From a virus: DNA of 64,000 bases. Every line of letters begins with the position of its first letter. The stretch's first letter is position 1. The stretch covers positions 36,178 to 100,177 of IMG/VR virus record IMGVR_UViG_3300037261_000082; one strand, 5' to 3'. The notes under the pieces are model-generated. The model searched no databases. It was not told where the DNA came from and saw nothing but the letters and a program-made list of their open reading frames with translations. Made by a program: the position numbers and the translations under genes. Of this stretch, positions 49,399 through 56,741 are shown in pieces.

Positions 49399-49749
49399 TT
49401 GAGGAATTCTCATGTTGATAAGCGCAGCAATCGCTACGCTGCAAGACAGTTCGTCAGTGATATTGAGTATGAACCAGTGGAGAGCTTAGCGATGGGTATC
49501 GAAACGAATGGCAACAGCGTGACAGAGCGTTCTCAGGGAACAGTGAAGTTCTTTAATGGTGAAAAAGGCTTTGGATTTGTACGTCGAGAGAATAATGCCC
49601 CGGACGTGTTTATTCATGCGAATGAATTGAAGCGGTCTGGCATTGAAGGTGGCGTAAAAACAGGTGACCGCCTTGAGTTTGATGTTACCGCCGTAGATGG
49701 GAAAGGTCCAAAAGCAAGTTCCATCAAGTTGATTGCAGCGGCTAAGTGA
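49399..49749 (+). CDS. Cold-shock-domain protein with N-terminal extension
   Basis: 116 residues from a TTG start after TTAGGAG; an ATG at 49492 would give an 85-residue version. The cold-shock core is GTVKFFNGEKGFGFVRRE (RNP1), DVFIHANEL (RNP2), then TGDRLEFDVT. CSPs bind single-stranded RNA/DNA and can act as RNA chaperones or anti-terminators. It is placed between TnpB and the packaging ATPase. Confidence 0.85.
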   Translation: MRNSHVDKRSNRYAARQFVSDIEYEPVESLAMGIETNGNSVTERSQGTVKFFNGEKGFGFVRRENNAPDVFIHANELKRSGIEGGVKTGDRLEFDVTAVDGKGPKASSIKLIAAAK

Positions 49750-49910
49750 ACGTCCTTCTTCATGACTGGCGTGGACCGCGCATGGTCGCCCTTAAATGGT
49801 TGTCACTAAGTTGGGACTGGGGATGTTGGCACTATCACATTGATCGCTGGGGCTGTGTCATAATGCTTTGGGTCTGGGAAAAGGACGAGCACCCCCTTGA
49901 AGATGTATAA
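49746..49910 (+). CDS. 54-residue Trp-rich protein
   Basis: GTG start overlapping the CSP stop, with its own stop overlapping the terminase start (TAATG). Seven or more Trp residues (DWGCWHYHIDRWGC, MLWVWEKDE) and two Cys. Resembles small Trp-rich phage proteins. The tight couplings on both sides make translation likely. Confidence 0.5.
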   Translation: MNVLLHDWRGPRMVALKWLSLSWDWGCWHYHIDRWGCVIMLWVWEKDEHPLEDV

Positions 49911-51634
49911 TGAGTGTTGCTGCCCCCGCCATTTCAAAGACCATCCCCGCTGAGCGCCTTACAGCATTCAGGGATAAGCTTGCGCGCTATGCCGTAGTGG
50001 AGGCTAAGGAGCGTTGCGAGGACTCTCTTATTGAGTTTCTGCAAGCTGCATGGCCTTACATAGATGCTTCTGCCTATCAGCCTTCATGGGCAATAGAAGC
50101 CATGTGCGACCACCTTGAGGCCGTGACATTAGGGCAGATCCCACGTCTACTAATCAACGTTCCACCCCGTTGTGCTAAGACTTCTTTGTGCTCCATTATT
50201 TACCCAGCATGGACTTGGGCTAGATCAGAAATATCCTTTCTGAGTGGCCGTCAAGTGCGGTTTCTGTGTGCTAGTTATGGCCATGCACTTTCCTTAGACA
50301 GTTCTAATAAGTCGCGGCGGCTATTGCAAAGCCCTTGGTACCAAAAACACTGGCCTGGTCAGATTACATTTCAGCCCGATCAAAATACCAAGATGCAATT
50401 TGACAATACAGCCGGTGGTTCACGCATAGCAACTTCTGTTGGGGGAAGTTTGCTCGGAATTGGCGGCGATATTTTGATAGCCGACGATTTGAATAATACT
50501 GAACAGGTGGAGTCTGAAGCTGAGCGGATGACAGTGGCTAATTTCTGGAATGAGTTCCACTCCACGCGCCTTAATGATCCAAAGCGGTCGGCTATTATTG
50601 CTATTCAACAGCGTTTGCATGAGCAGGATGTATCAGGACTAATTCTAGATAGTGATGAGGATTGGACGCATTTAATGATCCCCATGCGTCATGATGAGGC
50701 TCGTCATTGTGTTACCGTTAAGCTTCCTCAATATGACGACAACGAACCTTGGTCTGATCCACGTATTGATGAAGGTGAGTTGATGTGGCCTGAACGGTTT
50801 GGTGAGACTCAGGTGCGGTCTCTCGAAACTGCCCTTGGCCCATATATGGCAGCCGGTCGTCTTCAACAAAGCCCTACGCCGAAAGGTGGTGGTATTATTA
50901 AGCGTGAATGGTGGCAGCCTTGGGATCAACAGGAGGCCCAGCGTTATGGGTTAGAGTGGACCGGGGAGCGTAAGGAGTTTCCACAGTTTGAATTGGTAGT
51001 AGGATCACTCGATACTTCTTATGGCGAGAAGCAGGAGAATGACTACAATGCCTTGACGGTGTGGGGCGTCTGGATTGATCGTAATAAAAATAGACGTGCT
51101 ATGTTGATGTTTGCCTGGGCTAAGCGGTTGCCCCTACACGGCAAGGTAATATCTGCGTTGCCTAATGAAGCCAAGGTCAATTTTGAGCAGCGCCAGCGAG
51201 AACAGTTTGGGTTAATTCAATGGGTTGCGGATACGGCAAAAAGGTATAAGATTCGACGGTTGCTGATTGAGAATAAGACGCGAGGGCGTGATGTGGCTAA
51301 TGAGATCAACCGTCTTTATGCAAGAGAAAATTGGGGTGTAGAATTATTGGATCCGGTTGGGGATAAGGTGTCACGTACTCATTCAGTTGTGCCCTTGTTT
51401 ACCGATAACGTGATTTGGGCACCGGATACAAAATGGGCAGATGCTGTAATTGCAAATAGTCAAAGTTTTCCGAAGGCTGCGCATGACGATTTGCACGATA
51501 CCGTAACTCAGTTTCTCAATTGGTCCCGGGAGAACGGAATTTTGTTGAGGGGTGATGAGATGAGTGCTGCACTAGAAGACGAACAAGCGTATAAGCCGCC
51601 TCAAGATTCAGTAGCACGAATGTATGGGGTCTAG
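49910..51634 (+). CDS. terL: Large terminase subunit (packaging ATPase/nuclease)
   Basis: 574 residues. ATPase: variant Walker A VPPRCAKTS at 84-92, Walker B DILIADDL, and coupling motif region. C-terminal RNase H-like nuclease with GSLDTSYGEKQENDYNALTVWG, LLIENKTRGRDVA and PKAAHDDLHDTVTQFLNW. Cleaves concatemers and drives DNA into the procapsid through the portal encoded at 60192. Separated from that portal by the 7.6 kb small-gene island, where most phages have the two side by side. Confidence 0.95.
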   Translation: MSVAAPAISKTIPAERLTAFRDKLARYAVVEAKERCEDSLIEFLQAAWPYIDASAYQPSWAIEAMCDHLEAVTLGQIPRLLINVPPRCAKTSLCSIIYPAWTWARSEISFLSGRQVRFLCASYGHALSLDSSNKSRRLLQSPWYQKHWPGQITFQPDQNTKMQFDNTAGGSRIATSVGGSLLGIGGDILIADDLNNTEQVESEAERMTVANFWNEFHSTRLNDPKRSAIIAIQQRLHEQDVSGLILDSDEDWTHLMIPMRHDEARHCVTVKLPQYDDNEPWSDPRIDEGELMWPERFGETQVRSLETALGPYMAAGRLQQSPTPKGGGIIKREWWQPWDQQEAQRYGLEWTGERKEFPQFELVVGSLDTSYGEKQENDYNALTVWGVWIDRNKNRRAMLMFAWAKRLPLHGKVISALPNEAKVNFEQRQREQFGLIQWVADTAKRYKIRRLLIENKTRGRDVANEINRLYARENWGVELLDPVGDKVSRTHSVVPLFTDNVIWAPDTKWADAVIANSQSFPKAAHDDLHDTVTQFLNWSRENGILLRGDEMSAALEDEQAYKPPQDSVARMYGV

Positions 51635-51637
51635 GTT

Positions 51638-51838
51638 ATGAAGAAGCTTCCCTGGCGTGTGCGGGTTAGGTTAGTTGTAGAAGGTTGGGTAGATATAGAA
51701 GCCTCTACTGCAAGTATTGCAGAAGTAGAAGCGGCTAAGCTGCCTAATGTTATTTCTGTATTTAGGGCATCAGCTACTTTAGCAAATAAGGTGGCAGGAG
51801 CAGAAGCACCAGCCGGTGTGCAAGAAGATTTATTTTAG
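51638..51838 (+). CDS. Small hypothetical protein after terminase
   Basis: 66 residues, starting 3 bp after the terminase stop. Val/Ala-rich with VEGWVDIEASTASIAEVEAAKLPN, a small beta-alpha unit. Its stop meets the stop of the leftward island array exactly (1 bp gap). Function unknown. Confidence 0.55.
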   Translation: MKKLPWRVRVRLVVEGWVDIEASTASIAEVEAAKLPNVISVFRASATLANKVAGAEAPAGVQEDLF

Positions 51839-51958
51839 TTAGTGTTGAGTAGATCGATAATCCCAAGACCATGATGCGCGATATGGAAAACAACGGCGTG
51901 TAGTAGCCCCTTGGTTCCGCTGAATTTCATTCATCGCATTGATCTGAGTGAGCGTCAC
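51839..51958 (-). CDS. Island microgene L1, 39 residues
   Basis: GTG start after AAAGGCCGATT. Sequence starts MTLTQINAMNEIQRNQG and ends in an aromatic-rich tail (FPYRASWSWDYRS). Last gene of the leftward array; its stop abuts the stop of the rightward gene at 51838. Confidence 0.45.
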   Translation of the reverse strand: MTLTQINAMNEIQRNQGATTRRCFPYRASWSWDYRSTQH

Positions 51959-51996
51959 AATCGGCCTTTGATGTTGAAAGTTATAGGTTAGCGCGT

Positions 51997-52245
51997 TCAG
52001 TTGTCGAGATAGTGGCTCTTTGGGCGCTTACATGGCCCGAGATATTCCCAGCCGCGCCGTGCAAGTTCTTGTGGCGTAATCGGCTGTGCCTCTCCGATGC
52101 AATGCCACACATTTCCAAGCCACTCTGCTATTCCAGGCTTGCTTGATCGCTCAGAATGAAGCCAATGGTAGGCATCCATATTGAGCATGTCGGCGGGTGG
52201 CCAGGTTCCTGGCATCGTGTGCATTGCGGTTTTGCGCAGCGACAT
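51997..52245 (-). CDS. Island microgene L2, 82 residues
   Basis: ATG after TAGAGGCCACCAA. Contains MDAYHWLHSERSSKPGIAEWLGNVWHCIGEAQPITPQELARRGWEYLGPC, a Trp/Cys-rich sequence typical of small phage proteins. The longer frame to 52353 lies within the next gene and is less likely. Confidence 0.5.
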   Translation of the reverse strand: MSLRKTAMHTMPGTWPPADMLNMDAYHWLHSERSSKPGIAEWLGNVWHCIGEAQPITPQELARRGWEYLGPCKRPKSHYLDN

Positions 52246-52255
52246 TTGGTGGCCT

Positions 52256-52411
52256 CTACTGTTCCAAAGCTTCACGCGCGATCTTGCGCATTTTCCACGT
52301 CTGAGGCTCATCAACAATCGCGGTGAGGACCGCTCGCAACCGCTGACATTCAACTATGGCGTCAGCGAGCGTCATTCGGCCATATCTGATCTGTGCTTCT
52401 GCGGCTTCCAT
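52256..52411 (-). CDS. Island microgene L3, 51 residues
   Basis: ATG after GAGGACGGGCA. Helical: MEAAEAQIRYGRMTLADAIVECQRLRAVLTAIVDE ... KIAREALEQ. No family recognised. Confidence 0.5.
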   Translation of the reverse strand: MEAAEAQIRYGRMTLADAIVECQRLRAVLTAIVDEPQTWKMRKIAREALEQ

Positions 52412-52458
52412 TGCCCGTCCTCAGTTGTTCGGTTTGAATAAGCGGAATCCTGTGACAA

Positions 52459-52689
52459 CTAATTGCCGCAACAAAAGTCGCAGCACGATTGATCGGGTTT
52501 GCAGTAGGCGCGGTTCGGTTTTTCCTCAGTCGGGCCACCCGCGTCGTTGTTCTCGATCAGGTCCGCTATGGCCTCAGCCTCAGTCGCCCCGGTGCCGGTC
52601 ACGCCTTCCTCCATCCCGTCATAGTACGCCAGCCAATCAAAGCGGCGGATCGGGATCGGCGGATAGACATACTCGGTGACGATTTTCAC
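52459..52689 (-). CDS. Island microgene L4, 76 residues
   Basis: GTG after AATAGGCCCGCC. Starts MKIVTEYVYPPIPIRRFDW, then GTGATEAEAIADLIEN, and ends with a Cys cluster (YCKPDQSCCDFCCGN) suggestive of metal binding. The N-terminal IPIRxFDWxAY pattern is common in small uncharacterised phage/bacterial proteins. Confidence 0.55.
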   Translation of the reverse strand: MKIVTEYVYPPIPIRRFDWLAYYDGMEEGVTGTGATEAEAIADLIENNDAGGPTEEKPNRAYCKPDQSCCDFCCGN

Positions 52690-52696
52690 GGCGGGC

Positions 52697-52927
52697 CTAT
52701 TTCTCCAACGCGGCGATTGCCGCATCTGCATAAATAAAACACAGGTCGCAAGCCGCAACCGGATTGTGTGGGTAGGCGCGGCGCTGCTCAGGCGTGTTCA
52801 TTGGCCACGGCTTCCCTTGGCAGTCGGGCCGCTTTGCCCAAATCGCTCGGGCGACCATTTCTCGCGGCGTGAACTTTGATTCCGTGCTCTCGTCGCCTGT
52901 TGCACTTGTAGTGTGCGAGGACAACAT
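52697..52927 (-). CDS. Island microgene L5, about 76 residues
   Basis: ATG at 52927 after GAGAGGGAA; a second in-frame ATG at 52858. Core: PREMVARAIWAKRPDCQGKPWPMNTPEQRRAYPHNPVAACDLCFIYADAAIAAL, with two Cys pairs. From 52927 it overlaps the HNH gene by 140 bp in another frame; from 52858 the overlap is about 70 bp. Confidence 0.5.
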   Translation of the reverse strand: MLSSHTTSATGDESTESKFTPREMVARAIWAKRPDCQGKPWPMNTPEQRRAYPHNPVAACDLCFIYADAAIAALEK

Positions 52928-53114
52928 TTCCCTCTCCCATATGGCCTCCGTCGCGGCGACGCTTAACGTGCTCAAAGGTTGCAAAGTCTCGCGTTGGCAT
53001 TCCGTTCGGACGGTGCTTGAGCTTCATTGGCTTCTGGCACCAGTGGCAAAGACTGCGTTGCTGGTCGAAAAGGCGCTGTCGCCAAGCATTCTTTCGTGCA
53101 GCAGTCGGAGACAT
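52788..53114 (-). CDS. Small HNH-endonuclease-like protein (L6)
   Basis: 108 residues. CHWCQKPM, FATFEHVKRRRDGGHMGEGNVVLAHYKCNRRR fits HNH nucleases (Cys pair, His in the second motif, Asn, final His). A longer tail is shared in another frame with L5. Preceded by AATAGGCACGGA. Might be a mobile or DNA-cutting nuclease within the island. Confidence 0.65.
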   Translation of the reverse strand: MSPTAARKNAWRQRLFDQQRSLCHWCQKPMKLKHRPNGMPTRDFATFEHVKRRRDGGHMGEGNVVLAHYKCNRRREHGIKVHAARNGRPSDLGKAARLPREAVANEHA

Positions 53115-53121
53115 TCCGTGC

Positions 53122-53298
53122 CTATTCTGACTTTGGAGGGGTGAGGAATTTTTCTAGGATGTAAGCCTCGATGGTTACGGAGGCGGCGGGAGAATATCCC
53201 CTGGCCTTGATCTCGATAGATTGGGTGCTGGACGGGTTTTGCAAAGCGGCCCGAACCACAGTTTTCAGCTTTTCATATTCTTCCTGCTCATAGCTCAT
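53122..53298 (-). CDS. Island microgene L7, 58 residues
   Basis: ATG after TTAGGCCCGCAAAC. Starts MSYEQEEYEKLKTVVRAAL, ends ILEKFLTPPKSE. Charged, mixed helix/strand; no family recognised. Confidence 0.5.
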   Translation of the reverse strand: MSYEQEEYEKLKTVVRAALQNPSSTQSIEIKARGYSPAASVTIEAYILEKFLTPPKSE

Positions 53299-53308
53299 GT
53301 TTGCGGGC

Positions 53309-53578
53309 CTAATCCTTCAACGCGGCTTCAACGTCCGCGAGCTTCTGTTCGACATGCGAAATCCAAGCATCGATGGCCTCAAGAACGGTTGGCTTCGGCT
53401 CGCAACTCCAGACCGTGCAGGCGCAAACTGGCTTGTCGGTTTTGGCCAGTCCGTCACAGACGATTGACGCAAGCCAATGGTCGCGCAGGACGCGGCGCAA
53501 TGGGGTAAGGGCGGCTTTGTGCTTTTCCCATGCGGCGTCGATCATCTCGTTTTCATCGGGGGTTAAGGGGCGTTCCAT
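53309..53578 (-). CDS. Island gene L8, 89 residues
   Basis: ATG after AAAGGCCCGAA. Helical (MERPLTPDENEMIDAAWEKHKAALTPLRRVLRDHW), with CACTVWSCEPK in the middle and a charged end AWISHVEQKLADVEAAL. No family recognised. Confidence 0.5.
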   Translation of the reverse strand: MERPLTPDENEMIDAAWEKHKAALTPLRRVLRDHWLASIVCDGLAKTDKPVCACTVWSCEPKPTVLEAIDAWISHVEQKLADVEAALKD

Positions 53579-53587
53579 TTCGGGCCT

Positions 53588-53785
53588 TTACTGACTGGCT
53601 AGAGGGTTGAAGATCGGCGGGTAGCTGCCGAGCGGCATTCCGGCGGCGGTAAGGCCAATGATTTCCCCATCGCGGTAGACGACTGACGGTTCCAGTTCCG
53701 ACACCCACAAGCCGAGCAATGTACGTAATGTACATTCATCGCGCCGCATCTTGGCCTCGACAGCTTGCTCGATGATGCGTTTCAC
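53588..53785 (-). CDS. Island microgene L9, 65 residues
   Basis: GTG after TAGAGGCCGCC. Sequence MKRIIEQAVEAKMRRDECTLRTLLGLWVSELEPSVVYRDGEIIGLTA. An open frame extends a few codons further to a TTG, but the GTG has the array-type leader. Confidence 0.5.
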   Translation of the reverse strand: MKRIIEQAVEAKMRRDECTLRTLLGLWVSELEPSVVYRDGEIIGLTAAGMPLGSYPPIFNPLASQ

Positions 53786-53793
53786 GGCGGCCT

Positions 53794-53958
53794 CTATTGA
53801 CAAGTTTGGGGTTGGTTTTTGAGATAGCCTCTTACGTTCTCGGCGCGAGATCGGTAATCGTTAGCCTGCTCCATCAATTTTGCGGCTTGGACCTCAAGGC
53901 GCTTTGCGGCATCCTCTAGGTATTGAGCGCGAAACTGCCAATCCTCTCGTTCTGTCAT
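53794..53958 (-). CDS. Island microgene L10, 54 residues
   Basis: ATG after TAGGCCGCAGCC. Strongly helical: MTEREDWQFRAQYLEDAAKRLEVQAAKLMEQANDYRSRAENVRG. Probably a coiled-coil oligomer; no family recognised. Confidence 0.5.
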   Translation of the reverse strand: MTEREDWQFRAQYLEDAAKRLEVQAAKLMEQANDYRSRAENVRGYLKNQPQTCQ

Positions 53959-53967
53959 GGCTGCGGC

Positions 53968-54144
53968 CTACTCTGACAATTCGCGCATGGCTATCATGGC
54001 GGCGCGGGCTAGGGTGCGAGCGTATCGCTGCGCACTTTCATCTTCCTCGGCCAGTCCGCAAACCGGCAAGGTGCTGCCCGTGTAGCGAGCGCGGTTGATC
54101 GCATTGGCAACCTTGTCCACGGCAGCATCGGTGATGGTCTGCAT
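53968..54144 (-). CDS. Island microgene L11, 58 residues
   Basis: ATG after TAGAGGCCGCCA. Begins MQTITDAAVDKVANAINRARYTGSTLPVCGLAEEDES and ends LARAAMIAMRELSE. Helix-rich small protein, function unknown. Confidence 0.5.
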   Translation of the reverse strand: MQTITDAAVDKVANAINRARYTGSTLPVCGLAEEDESAQRYARTLARAAMIAMRELSE

Positions 54145-54168
54145 TGGCGGCCTCTATATCCAGATTGT

Positions 54169-54369
54169 TCAACGCATTTCGTCGTAGTCGAGAAAGTAGC
54201 TTTCGCCGCACACATCGCAGCGGTAGCGTTCGCCCTCAAAGCCGCCGCCGACTTCCTTGAGGTTTGGACACTGCGACCAGTGACCCAAGCCCTGCGGATG
54301 GTTCGGTATCGGCGTAAACACCGGCTCGCACCCCGCACTCTTTTTCGCTGGATCGCCTTTGATCGCCAT
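54169..54369 (-). CDS. Island microgene L12, 66 residues, zinc-ribbon-like
   Basis: Ends with CPNLKEVG...YRCDVCGESYFLDYDEM: three Cys of a possible zinc ribbon plus an earlier Cys. The leader has a run of ten C on the coding strand (G10 at 54371-54380 on the plus strand), next to AAGGATT. Confidence 0.5.
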   Translation of the reverse strand: MAIKGDPAKKSAGCEPVFTPIPNHPQGLGHWSQCPNLKEVGGGFEGERYRCDVCGESYFLDYDEMR

Positions 54370-54387
54370 CGGGGGGGGGGTAATCCT

Positions 54388-54555
54388 TCAATCGTGTCCG
54401 TGTTGTTTTTGGTACTCGGCAACTTGCCGAAGAATAGCGAACGCGCCATCCGATATGGATGTGCCGGGCCAAGACAAGAGTGCTGCCACCATCGCAAGAC
54501 GGAAGCTTTCTGGCCCGTATAGGTCGGGGGCGATGCCGGGCTTACGCTTTTTCAT
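54388..54555 (-). CDS. Island microgene L13, 55 residues
   Basis: ATG after AAAGGAGCCCCG, the best classical ribosome site in the array. Sequence MKKRKPGIAPDLYGPESFRLAMVAALLSWPGTSISDGAFAILRQVAEY. No family recognised. Confidence 0.5.
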   Translation of the reverse strand: MKKRKPGIAPDLYGPESFRLAMVAALLSWPGTSISDGAFAILRQVAEYQKQHGHD

Positions 54556-54576
54556 CGGGGCTCCTTTGACAATCTG

Positions 54577-54780
54577 TTAGGCGTAGATAACGAGAGCGAC
54601 TAGACCGACAAAAACAGCGGAGCAAAGTGCGGCGGTAAATGATCCTAGCGCCCATCCGTTCACGCGGAACGTCCAGTGACTTGTCGAGTAGTCCGCGATG
54701 CTGCTGATGGCCGCCGTCGCCACGCCTACCATTAAACTGCCGACGACCCAAACTATCCAGAGTTTTACAGGCAACGGCAT
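54577..54780 (-). CDS. Island microgene L14, 67-residue membrane protein
   Basis: ATG after AATAAGGCCCGCC. Three hydrophobic segments (about 5-24, 30-50, 52-67) with a Gly-rich start, so an integral membrane protein. Possible envelope or exclusion role; not recognised. Confidence 0.55.
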   Translation of the reverse strand: MPLPVKLWIVWVVGSLMVGVATAAISSIADYSTSHWTFRVNGWALGSFTAALCSAVFVGLVALVIYA

Positions 54781-54788
54781 GGCGGGCC

Positions 54789-54965
54789 TTATTTGACAAA
54801 ATCGGTTAGGGACTTTTCCACTTCGGGCCGCGACATGATTGTGGGCTTCCCGTAGAGGATCGCTTCCGCATCAATAATTACGTCCCACATCGCGCTCATA
54901 CTTCCTACCGTAGCTGCTTTGCGTCGGGCGCGGTTGATGTGATCGACTAATTCTTGATCGGTCAT
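54789..54965 (-). CDS. Island microgene L15, 58 residues
   Basis: MTDQELVDHINRARRKAATVGSMSAMWDVIIDAEAILYGKPTIMSRPEVEKSLTDFVK. Charged helical start. The leader (ACAGATTATCAAGCC) lacks the AGGCC core. No family recognised. Confidence 0.45.
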   Translation of the reverse strand: MTDQELVDHINRARRKAATVGSMSAMWDVIIDAEAILYGKPTIMSRPEVEKSLTDFVK

Positions 54966-54979
54966 GGCTTGATAATCTG

Positions 54980-55159
54980 TTAAGCGACTCGATGGGGTAC
55001 AGGTTTGGGCGGCGCGGCAGGTCCCGGCGGAATGCCGGTCACGTCAGCGACGGCAAGATTGATGGCCGCATGAATTTCGTATTCAAGCTGATCGCGCAGC
55101 AAACCCTTGGCATATCGGTCGGCCACTTTCTTCGCCTCGGCTTGCGCGTGGAATGCCAT
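54980..55159 (-). CDS. Island microgene L16, 59 residues
   Basis: ATG after GGAGGCCGCAGCA; the frame opens slightly further upstream. MAFHAQAEAKKVADRYAKGLLRDQLEYEIHAAINLAVADVTGIPP, then Pro-rich. First gene of the leftward array, next to the divergent promoter region. Confidence 0.5.
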   Translation of the reverse strand: MAFHAQAEAKKVADRYAKGLLRDQLEYEIHAAINLAVADVTGIPPGPAAPPKPVPHRVA

Positions 55160-55269
55160 TGCTGCGGCCTCCACTAACTATCTAGACATACTGTGTTCCG
55201 AATTACGGAATAGCTTAAGCAACGTAGGTTACGCTTGATTTGTTAACCTGTAAAGCCTATTATCGTTAA
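55160..55269. promoter_or_regulatory. Divergent promoter/operator region of the island
   Basis: Contains the inverted repeat TTCCG-AATTA-CGGAA (55197-55211 region) and, rightward, TTGATT (55235-55240), 17 bp, TATTAT (55258-55263). Transcription from this promoter would begin almost at the ATG at 55270, giving a leaderless message. The leftward promoter is less clear. It is the only non-coding gap of any size in the island. Confidence 0.5.
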
Positions 55270-55836
55270 ATGGCTGTTGAAGACACCAGATCATACCTAA
55301 ATCCATTGAAACCTAGTTGGAGTGAAGTCTCTCAACGAGAGAAGCTTACTGGAGAAATATACTGTGCAGATCAGCGCGAAGCATTATTGCGATCTTTACG
55401 AAAAGGCAGTGTTGTTGAGGTAGTAGAAACTTTCTTATTGGCTAAAACAGTTGGACGTGTTGATGTTAGAAAACGTGACTTGCTGGCAATTGTTGATCAA
55501 ATTGAAAACCGAAAAGGAGTTATTCGAGAACTTGCTACAGGACATCAATCTAATATACCCAAGCAATGGCGTCAAATGCAGGCGCGGGCGTTTGCTCTTA
55601 TTTCTAGTTCTGCACGAGGAAAGAACTCCGCAGTTAATGGTAAACAATCTAAAGGCAGGCCCCATAAAACATATCATGAAGACCAACTTTCTGTTATGGA
55701 AAAAGTTTGGTTTAGTCGGCGGTACAAGACAATTGCGGAACGTATGTCTTATCTAGGCGGAATTGGGATTAAGGTAAAACGTGGGTGGATGTATAGTCGT
55801 TTTGGAACCGTTGAAAATCCCCGAGTAAAACTTTAG
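55270..55836 (+). CDS. Hypothetical protein heading the rightward array
   Basis: 188 residues. No recognised family. Basic at the C-terminus (GRPHKTYHEDQLSVMEKVWFSRRYKTIAERMSYLGGIGIKVKRGWMYSRFG) with an HTH-like last third; might bind DNA and regulate the arrays. It is AT-rich and unlike the following GC-rich microgenes, so it may be of separate origin. The start is immediately downstream of a promoter-like sequence. Confidence 0.5.
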   Translation: MAVEDTRSYLNPLKPSWSEVSQREKLTGEIYCADQREALLRSLRKGSVVEVVETFLLAKTVGRVDVRKRDLLAIVDQIENRKGVIRELATGHQSNIPKQWRQMQARAFALISSSARGKNSAVNGKQSKGRPHKTYHEDQLSVMEKVWFSRRYKTIAERMSYLGGIGIKVKRGWMYSRFGTVENPRVKL

Positions 55837-55845
55837 GAGTTTGCC

Positions 55846-56184
55846 TTGCGCGCCATAGTCTGCGGAAGCCGCAACTACAAGAATTGGGAACTGCTTTATC
55901 GCGTTCTCGATGGCCTTGGAATTACCCACGTCATCGAAGGCGGCGCGCGTGGGGCGGATAGATTGGCGAGGGAGTGGGCACAGTCTCGGCTCATTCCTAT
56001 GACGACATTTGATGCGAATTGGGACACTCACGGGAAAGTCGCAGGACAGATTCGCAATCAGCAAATGCTCGATGAAGGAAAGCCTGAATTAGTGGTGGCC
56101 TTCCCCTTGGAGAAAAGCAGCGGAACATGGGATATGGTTCGCAAGGCCAGAGCCGCTGGCGTCAAAGTTGAACTGGTTGAATAA
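55846..56184 (+). CDS. SLOG/DUF2493-like nucleotide-binding protein (R2)
   Basis: 112 residues from a TTG start after TTTAGGAG. VCGSRNYKNW, GGARGADRLAREWAQ, GQIRNQQMLDEGKPELVVAF and SSGTWDMVRKARAAG are the YspA/DUF2493 SLOG signature. SLOG proteins bind nucleotide-derived ligands; in phages some are candidate anti-defence or signalling factors. Confidence 0.82.
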   Translation: MRAIVCGSRNYKNWELLYRVLDGLGITHVIEGGARGADRLAREWAQSRLIPMTTFDANWDTHGKVAGQIRNQQMLDEGKPELVVAFPLEKSSGTWDMVRKARAAGVKVELVE

Positions 56185-56197
56185 TTAGGAGCGCACC

Positions 56198-56410
56198 GTG
56201 CATACTTGGAACCCACCCGTAGAAATGACAACAACCGCGCCGCAGGGCGTGACAGAATTAAAAACCATCATGCGCGACGATAATAAAATGGTAGGCGTAA
56301 CAAAACTTGGCCGTACCATTCGTTCTGCCCTGTCCGAACTACGCGAAATCCACACCGATCTACCTTTTGCGATATTGACCGTAATTTTATCTGATGAACT
56401 GAATAAATAG
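56198..56410 (+). CDS. Island microgene R3, 70 residues
   Basis: GTG after TTAGGAGCGCACC. MHTWNPPVEMTTTAPQGVTELKTIMRDDNKMVGVTKLGRTIRSALSELREI. Mixed charge, no family recognised. Confidence 0.5.
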   Translation: MHTWNPPVEMTTTAPQGVTELKTIMRDDNKMVGVTKLGRTIRSALSELREIHTDLPFAILTVILSDELNK

Positions 56411-56420
56411 GAGATTTTAG

Positions 56421-56516
56421 ATGGCATGGAAATGTAAGGAATGCGGGAAGCATAGCGGCGGGCCGTACTGCGATGAATGTGGAGCGCCACCGTCCTGCAA
56501 ATCAGGCAAGAGATAA
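56421..56516 (+). CDS. Island microgene R4, 31-residue zinc finger
   Basis: ATG after TAGGAGATTTTAG. Four or five Cys in CKECGKH..YCDECGAPPSC give one or two compact zinc knuckles. Too short for automatic gene calling, but the ribosome site and spacing match the array. Confidence 0.55.
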   Translation: MAWKCKECGKHSGGPYCDECGAPPSCKSGKR

Positions 56517-56526
56517 AGGAGTTTGC

Positions 56527-56724
56527 ATGACGATAGACAGCACGATGGTTCCGGCGGGTGGCACTCGCAAGGGCGATAAGGTTTACGACGCGCGAGGCCG
56601 ACTGATTGAAATCTATGAGGGCGAGTGGCGCGTCGTGGTTGATGGTGGCCGGTCAGGCTGGTGGCGTTTCAACGAACACTACGACCGCGACGGCTACTGC
56701 GACAATCCCGCCCGTGGGTACTGA
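56527..56724 (+). CDS. Island microgene R5, 65 residues
   Basis: ATG after AAAGGAGTTTGC. MTIDSTMVPAGGTRKGDKVYDARGRLIEIYEGEWRVVVDGGRSGWWRFNEHYDRDGYC; a small beta protein with several Trp. No family recognised. Confidence 0.5.
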   Translation: MTIDSTMVPAGGTRKGDKVYDARGRLIEIYEGEWRVVVDGGRSGWWRFNEHYDRDGYCDNPARGY

Positions 56725-56741
56725 ATATAGAGGAGATTTTC

